From contig CALKAR010000041.1 in assembly GCA_937988745.1 (NCBI GenBank), forward strand, positions 1-7,789: 7,789 nt of DNA. Reading direction: 5' to 3'. How positions within the stretch are numbered: position 1 is the first letter of the stretch; each line of letters begins with the position of its first letter. Below are positions 5,729-7,789 of the stretch, one piece after another. A program made the position numbers and the translations under genes. The notes beneath the pieces were generated by a model. That model did not search any database. It saw only the letters and a program-made list of their open reading frames with translations, and was not told where the DNA came from. The DNA comes from an uncultured Peptococcaceae bacterium (GTDB lineage Bacteria > Bacillota > Limnochordia > Darwinibacteriales > Darwinibacteriaceae).

Positions 5729-6661
5729 TTAGAAAAGCTTCATCTGGTGATCCACCAAACTCTCCATTGTTCGCTCGGTTATCTTATCAGTCGGTTGGAT
5801 GCGGCCAATTAAAAGCGGTGAGTTGGGATCGTGGTTCTTGATGTTCTGCTGCACAGTCTTCGGACTGTAGTTGGCGTAGCAGTAAAGGCAGCCGTGGGTG
5901 CAGGTGTTGTAAGCTCCGATGTCGATGCTCGAAACGCATCCGCAGGCCGGACGCTGGTTGGGGTCCTTGCTGACAGCGAGGGGCTGGCCAAGGATTCTCT
6001 CAATAAGTCCATCGTCAATGCATTTACCTGGCTTGATGCCAAAATCGGAGAGGTCAATGTGCTCTGCACATGTTTCCACCTGAATCCCGTGATCGTTGGC
6101 TGTCTGCCCGATGTAAGATGCTACTTCCGAGAACGCTTTATCTTCAAGGATTAGGGGCCCGAAACCCTGCATATTGCGCGCTGTTTTCTTATATAAGTCC
6201 AAAAAGCTGATCACACAGCGCTCCGTGTAATCGGCTAGTTCATCTGCTAATCGGGCAAAGTGGCATCTATGAAACTCCACATCCATTTCATCAGTCAGGA
6301 TGACAGGATCATAGCGCCAAATAGTTTTCTCTTTGCCGATGGCCTGTGAGAGACTTTTGAACGCGGCAATAACCCTCTCCAGAGGTGGAACGAATGGCTC
6401 TAAGTGACGTCCGTATCCTGTAATTGTAATCTGGAAGTAGTAATTATAGGCGGAGAGGGAATTAAGTCTCTTGAGAATTTCTGCAGGGTTCTTTGTCCAA
6501 AAGACGATGCAGTCTACCACAGCCGGCTCTAAAGATATCCTGCTTACCCGTGAGGGATTCATTGGGTTCCGCACCAATACATAGCCTTCCTCGAGGCGCT
6601 TTAGAAACCAATCAAGGTAGAGTGCAGGAATATCTGTGCGCCGGCTGACGCTGAGTATCAC
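5729..6661 (-). CDS. DUF1848 protein, putative permuted radical SAM enzyme
   Basis: A 310-residue protein recognisable as the DUF1848 family from its opening MILSVSRRTDIPALY, then GYVLVRNPMNPSRVSRISL (27-45), VDCIVFWTKNP (49-59), YYFQITITGYG (74-84) and WRYDPVIL (115-122). The C-terminal part has CGC (240-242) and C254-THG-C258-LY-C261, a CX3CX2C set like the [4Fe-4S] ligands of radical SAM enzymes, plus Cys198 and Cys214. No biochemical function is known to me. The start is GTG 6661: GGAGG (6673-6669) lies 7 nt upstream, and family members usually begin exactly at this M/V-I-x-S-V-S-R-R-T-D. A longer frame reaches ATG 6709, but its extra 16 residues are not family-like. The GTG overlaps the TGA of the LacI-type gene (GTGA), so the two are coupled. 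An intrinsic terminator follows immediately. It is a soluble cytoplasmic protein, likely oxygen-sensitive if it holds a cluster. Confidence 0.87.
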   Translation of the reverse strand: MILSVSRRTDIPALYLDWFLKRLEEGYVLVRNPMNPSRVSRISLEPAVVDCIVFWTKNPAEILKRLNSLSAYNYYFQITITGYGRHLEPFVPPLERVIAAFKSLSQAIGKEKTIWRYDPVILTDEMDVEFHRCHFARLADELADYTERCVISFLDLYKKTARNMQGFGPLILEDKAFSEVASYIGQTANDHGIQVETCAEHIDLSDFGIKPGKCIDDGLIERILGQPLAVSKDPNQRPACGCVSSIDIGAYNTCTHGCLYCYANYSPKTVQQNIKNHDPNSPLLIGRIQPTDKITERTMESLVDHQMKLF

Positions 6662-7707
6662 TGGAGTTCCTCCACTTGATTTCCTAATTTTCTTAAGTTC
6701 GGCCCGCATGAGCCGCGGACAATCAAATCCATTTCGAGAGCGATCCGGCGCTGCTTTTTCTTATACTTCAGTGCGCCCAGTACAGTCTTAACAGCCGCTT
6801 CTCCCATCCGCAGTGGGTTCTGCCCGATGGTGGTGAGGGGCGGTTCTATGTATTCACAGGCCAAGATATTGTCGATTCCTACAACGGAAATATCGCGGGG
6901 AATATGGAGCCCAGCGCGTTTAAAGGCCTGAATAGCGCCAAGAGCCATCAAGTCACTTGCCACGAGTACCGCGGTTGGGTCGGTTTTAGACGCGAGAATC
7001 TGCAGAGCTGCTCTAAAACCGCTCTGTCTGGTAAAATCCCCGGGGAAAACCAGGTGTTCTTCGTAGACTCCCTTGTCTTTCATGAACTGCTGGTAGGCCT
7101 TGAGGCGAATCTGACTGACCTGAGCATGCTCATGCCCTGAGATAAAAGCGATCCTTTCATGGCCCAAATCCCACAGGTACTGCATGGCTTTCAGCACACC
7201 ACCGTAGTTATCGCTGGTTACGCAGTAGATATTGTCTCCTTCTATCTCTGTATCCACAATCACAATAGGGAAGGGAGCTTTTTGGATCTTATCCAGATAT
7301 GGATCATCGAGGCGCAGCCCAGTAAAGATTGCCCCTTCTACCTGCCGTTCTAGGCACATCTCGATGTAATCAGGCCGGGGGCTTTGGCTGCTGGTTGTAG
7401 TAAAGAGTAGAATGTCGTACTCGTTCCGATTGGCTTCGTCAAGGACTCCGCCGATCAGGTGGAACCCAAAGGTTTCTTCCTGGATGTCGTGGCGGCCGAG
7501 CATAAAGCATCCGATGGTGTTGCTCTTGTTTGTCACCAATCGCTTGGCAATCACGTTGGGCGTATAACCCATTTCCTTTGCCACTTCCTGAACCCTCTGC
7601 TTTAGCGCATCACTAATGTCGCTGTGGTCATTTAGTGCCTTCGACACGGCCGTGGGAGAAATATTCAGTTTTAGTGCGATATCTTTGATAGTTATCCGTC
7701 TCTTCAT
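6658..7707 (-). CDS. LacI-family transcriptional regulator
   Basis: A 349-residue DNA-binding regulator of normal LacI/GalR length. Residues 5-24 are the helix-turn-helix (ITIKDIALKLNISPTAVSKA), followed by the third helix and the hinge around GYTPNVIAKRL (47-57). Residues about 62-335 form the periplasmic-binding-protein-like effector domain, with SDLMALGAIQA (251-261) and VVGIDN (275-280) as family landmarks. The effector is probably a sugar, but the sequence does not identify it. The start is ATG 7707, 7 nt after AAAGGA (7720-7715) and right at the family-typical MKRRITIKDIA; a frame open to 7785 would add 26 residues overlapping the promoter. It shares a four-base overlap with the DUF1848 gene downstream. 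Autoregulation is typical of the family, and DUF1848 is its most likely co-regulated partner. Whether it controls the GH43 operon about 4 kb away is open. Confidence 0.93.
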   Translation of the reverse strand: MKRRITIKDIALKLNISPTAVSKALNDHSDISDALKQRVQEVAKEMGYTPNVIAKRLVTNKSNTIGCFMLGRHDIQEETFGFHLIGGVLDEANRNEYDILLFTTTSSQSPRPDYIEMCLERQVEGAIFTGLRLDDPYLDKIQKAPFPIVIVDTEIEGDNIYCVTSDNYGGVLKAMQYLWDLGHERIAFISGHEHAQVSQIRLKAYQQFMKDKGVYEEHLVFPGDFTRQSGFRAALQILASKTDPTAVLVASDLMALGAIQAFKRAGLHIPRDISVVGIDNILACEYIEPPLTTIGQNPLRMGEAAVKTVLGALKYKKKQRRIALEMDLIVRGSCGPNLRKLGNQVEELQ

Positions 7708-7756
7708 TGAACTATCCTTTTGATAATGATAATACTTCGTGAACTTAGTTGCTAAT

Positions 7757-7785
7757 ATGATATTTGAAATCCTTGGAAATTGCAA
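7757..7785 (-). promoter_or_regulatory. Probable promoter of the LacI-DUF1848 operon
   Basis: On the minus strand, TTGCAA (7785-7780) is followed after 17 nt by TATCAT (7762-7757); they match consensus at 4 and 5 of 6 positions. Transcription would begin near 7750, giving a leader of about 43 nt. The leader contains TTCGTGAA (7736-7743), a short imperfect palindrome with arms TTC and GAA that could be an operator half-core, and a GATAAT direct repeat (7722-7733). Neither is long enough to call as an operator. Confidence 0.6.
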
Positions 7786-7789
7786 GTGA

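Noticed and set aside
5831..6154. Plus-strand open frame of 107 codons
   Set aside because: It is antisense to the Cys-rich region of the DUF1848 gene, which is recognisable by family motifs; low-complexity Val/Ala translation.
7708..7756. LacI operator in the leader of the regulator gene
   Set aside because: Only a short TTC-GT-GAA near-palindrome is present, without the longer CG-centred symmetry typical of LacI-family operators; kept as a remark only.
1..7789. CRISPR array, IS element, tRNA or defence system
   Set aside because: No spaced direct repeats, no terminal inverted repeats with a transposase, no tRNA-like cloverleaf and no defence-type domains were seen on either strand.

Overview
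The window looks like a chromosomal segment of a Gram-positive-type, probably anaerobic bacterium of the Bacillota (clostridial or Limnochordia-like). The reasons are strong GGAGG-type ribosome binding sites, frequent TTG and GTG starts, sigma-A-like promoters, Cys-rich cytoplasmic proteins, and a cytoplasmic GH43 glycosidase next to a LacI-type regulator. This placement is inference; there is no rRNA or other phylogenetic marker. I see no tRNA, IS element or CRISPR.

Layout from left to right. (1) Positions 1-163, minus strand: the 5' end of a gene leaving the window, which starts at TTG and reads like an alkaline-phosphatase/phosphodiesterase-superfamily protein. It has its own TATAAT box. 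(2) Positions 298-2585, minus strand: a two-gene operon with a GH43 glycosidase followed by a transglutaminase-like protein. A good promoter lies at 2632-2660 and a hairpin follows at 263-295. (3) Positions 2724-4328, plus strand: a stand-alone thiamine-diphosphate enzyme of the acetolactate synthase/pyruvate oxidase/benzoylformate decarboxylase superfamily, divergent from GH43. (4) Positions 4333-5496, minus strand: an SLC13/ArsB-type (ion transporter superfamily) permease, convergent with the previous gene, with an extended -10 promoter. (5) Positions 5729-7707, minus strand: a LacI-family regulator translationally coupled by a GTGA overlap to a DUF1848 protein. A promoter lies at the right edge and a strong intrinsic terminator at 5684-5724.

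Sugar use is a plausible theme (GH43, LacI regulator), but no sugar transporter is present and the two are about 4 kb apart, so a link is only possible. The TPP enzyme and the permease appear to be independent transcription units.

Two points deserve attention. First, the DUF1848 protein carries a CX3CX2C cluster near its C-terminus, while its upstream motifs resemble the barrel of SplB-like radical SAM proteins, suggesting a circularly permuted radical SAM fold; it is coupled to a LacI regulator. Second, several gene starts are decided by ribosome binding sites and promoters and are non-ATG, so starts placed at the longest open frame are wrong for at least three genes. I see no clear new multi-gene defence or mobile system here.
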